Assembly: GCA_945871415.1 (NCBI GenBank)
Contig: CAMBWG010000189.1
Span: forward strand, 1-5,099
From: an uncultured Desulfovibrio sp.
GTDB lineage: Bacteria > Desulfobacterota > Desulfovibrionia > Desulfovibrionales > Desulfovibrionaceae
Direction: 5' to 3'
DNA length: 5,099 bases
The translations under genes and the position numbers were made by a program. This document shows, one piece after another, positions 4,833-5,099 of the stretch. The stretch's first letter is position 1. Each line of letters starts with the position of its first letter. Under the pieces are notes generated by a model. The model was not told where the DNA came from. It made no database searches and was given only the letters and a program-made list of their open reading frames with translations.

Positions 4833-5099
4833 GTGTACGCACTGAAGGCAGAAAAAAACAACGGCTTTACCATTCTGCGCCACAGCGGCAACATGCTGCT
4901 GGAGGATTCCGTTTCCCTGCGTGCCGAACTGGAAGGCTACATGCGGGAAAAAAATGTCCACAAGGTGGCCATCGACATGAGCCAGACCGAACAGGTGGAC
5001 AGTTCCGGCCTCGGGGCGCTCGTTGCCGTGCAGGGCGTGGGCGTTTGCAGCGGCAAGGCGCTCTTCCTGCTGTCGCCGCCGCGACACGTTCTGCAACTG
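4833..5099 (+). CDS. STAS-domain anti-sigma factor antagonist (SpoIIAA/RsbV-like), cut by the window edge
   Basis: The first 89 codons are present and the frame is open to the right edge, so the C-terminus is missing. The translation starts MYALKAEKNNGFTILRHSGN and contains the core STAS signature VAIDMSQTEQVDSSGLGALV (45-64): a hydrophobic strand, then D56-S57-S58-G-L-G at the start of the helix. By comparison with SpoIIAA, whose phosphorylated Ser58 follows an Asp directly, S57 is the likely phosphoacceptor. Such proteins bind and sequester a serine-kinase anti-sigma factor when unphosphorylated, releasing a sigma factor or another output. About 20 to 30 residues would complete a typical single-domain protein. 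The GTG start lies 6 nt after GGGAGGAG (4819-4826) and 29 nt after dtd. No partner kinase or phosphatase is visible here; one may follow to the right. Confidence 0.85.
   Translation, partial: MYALKAEKNNGFTILRHSGNMLLEDSVSLRAELEGYMREKNVHKVAIDMSQTEQVDSSGLGALVAVQGVGVCSGKALFLLSPPRHVLQL

Noticed and set aside
1..5099. A defence system, CRISPR array, insertion sequence, phage or integrative element.
   Set aside because: All sizeable genes belong to familiar housekeeping or transporter families. I saw no terminal repeats, transposase, integrase, tRNA-associated attachment site or regularly spaced repeats.

Overview
The window reads as ordinary chromosomal DNA from a GC-rich, Gram-negative bacterium. 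The best guess is a member of the Desulfovibrionaceae (Desulfovibrio, Bilophila or relatives). Three things point there: a single-chain IspD-IspF fusion, an acyl-CoA ligase gene directly after it (an order I recall, unchecked, from Desulfovibrio genomes), and strongly G/C-ending codons. The taxonomic call is inference; no rRNA or other marker is present.

Layout. Bases 1-113 are a short AT-rich non-coding end with weak terminator-like hairpins. Bases 114-989 (minus strand) encode a ten-helix EamA/DMT-type exporter. Bases 990-1371 form a divergent intergenic region of about 380 nt. It holds two GC-rich inverted repeats, a pair of TTGCAAA direct repeats 11 bp apart, two candidate sigma70-type promoters facing right, and a possible 39-codon leader reading frame. 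That frame stops one base before the next gene and contains a GC-rich hairpin. The rest is a compact rightward gene series: ispDF (1372-2559), a FadD-like acyl-CoA ligase (2614-4320), dtd (4324-4803), and the first 89 codons of a STAS-domain anti-sigma factor antagonist (4833 to the right edge).

How the genes fit together. IspDF catalyses two non-consecutive steps of the MEP isoprenoid pathway, with IspE acting between them. The ligase activates fatty acids as CoA thioesters. Dtd removes D-amino acids (and mischarged glycine) from tRNA. The STAS protein would be a partner-switching regulator. The spacings (54, 3 and 29 nt) suggest co-transcription, but the functions do not form an obvious pathway, so this looks like a housekeeping operon of convenience. 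A low-GC stretch with promoter-like hexamers near the 3' end of dtd may give the STAS gene its own promoter.

I found no previously undescribed system. The observations most worth following are the Dtd active-site motif, which mixes DTD and ATD hallmarks (PQFTL with NWGPVT), the leader arrangement in front of ispDF, and the promoter-like island inside dtd.
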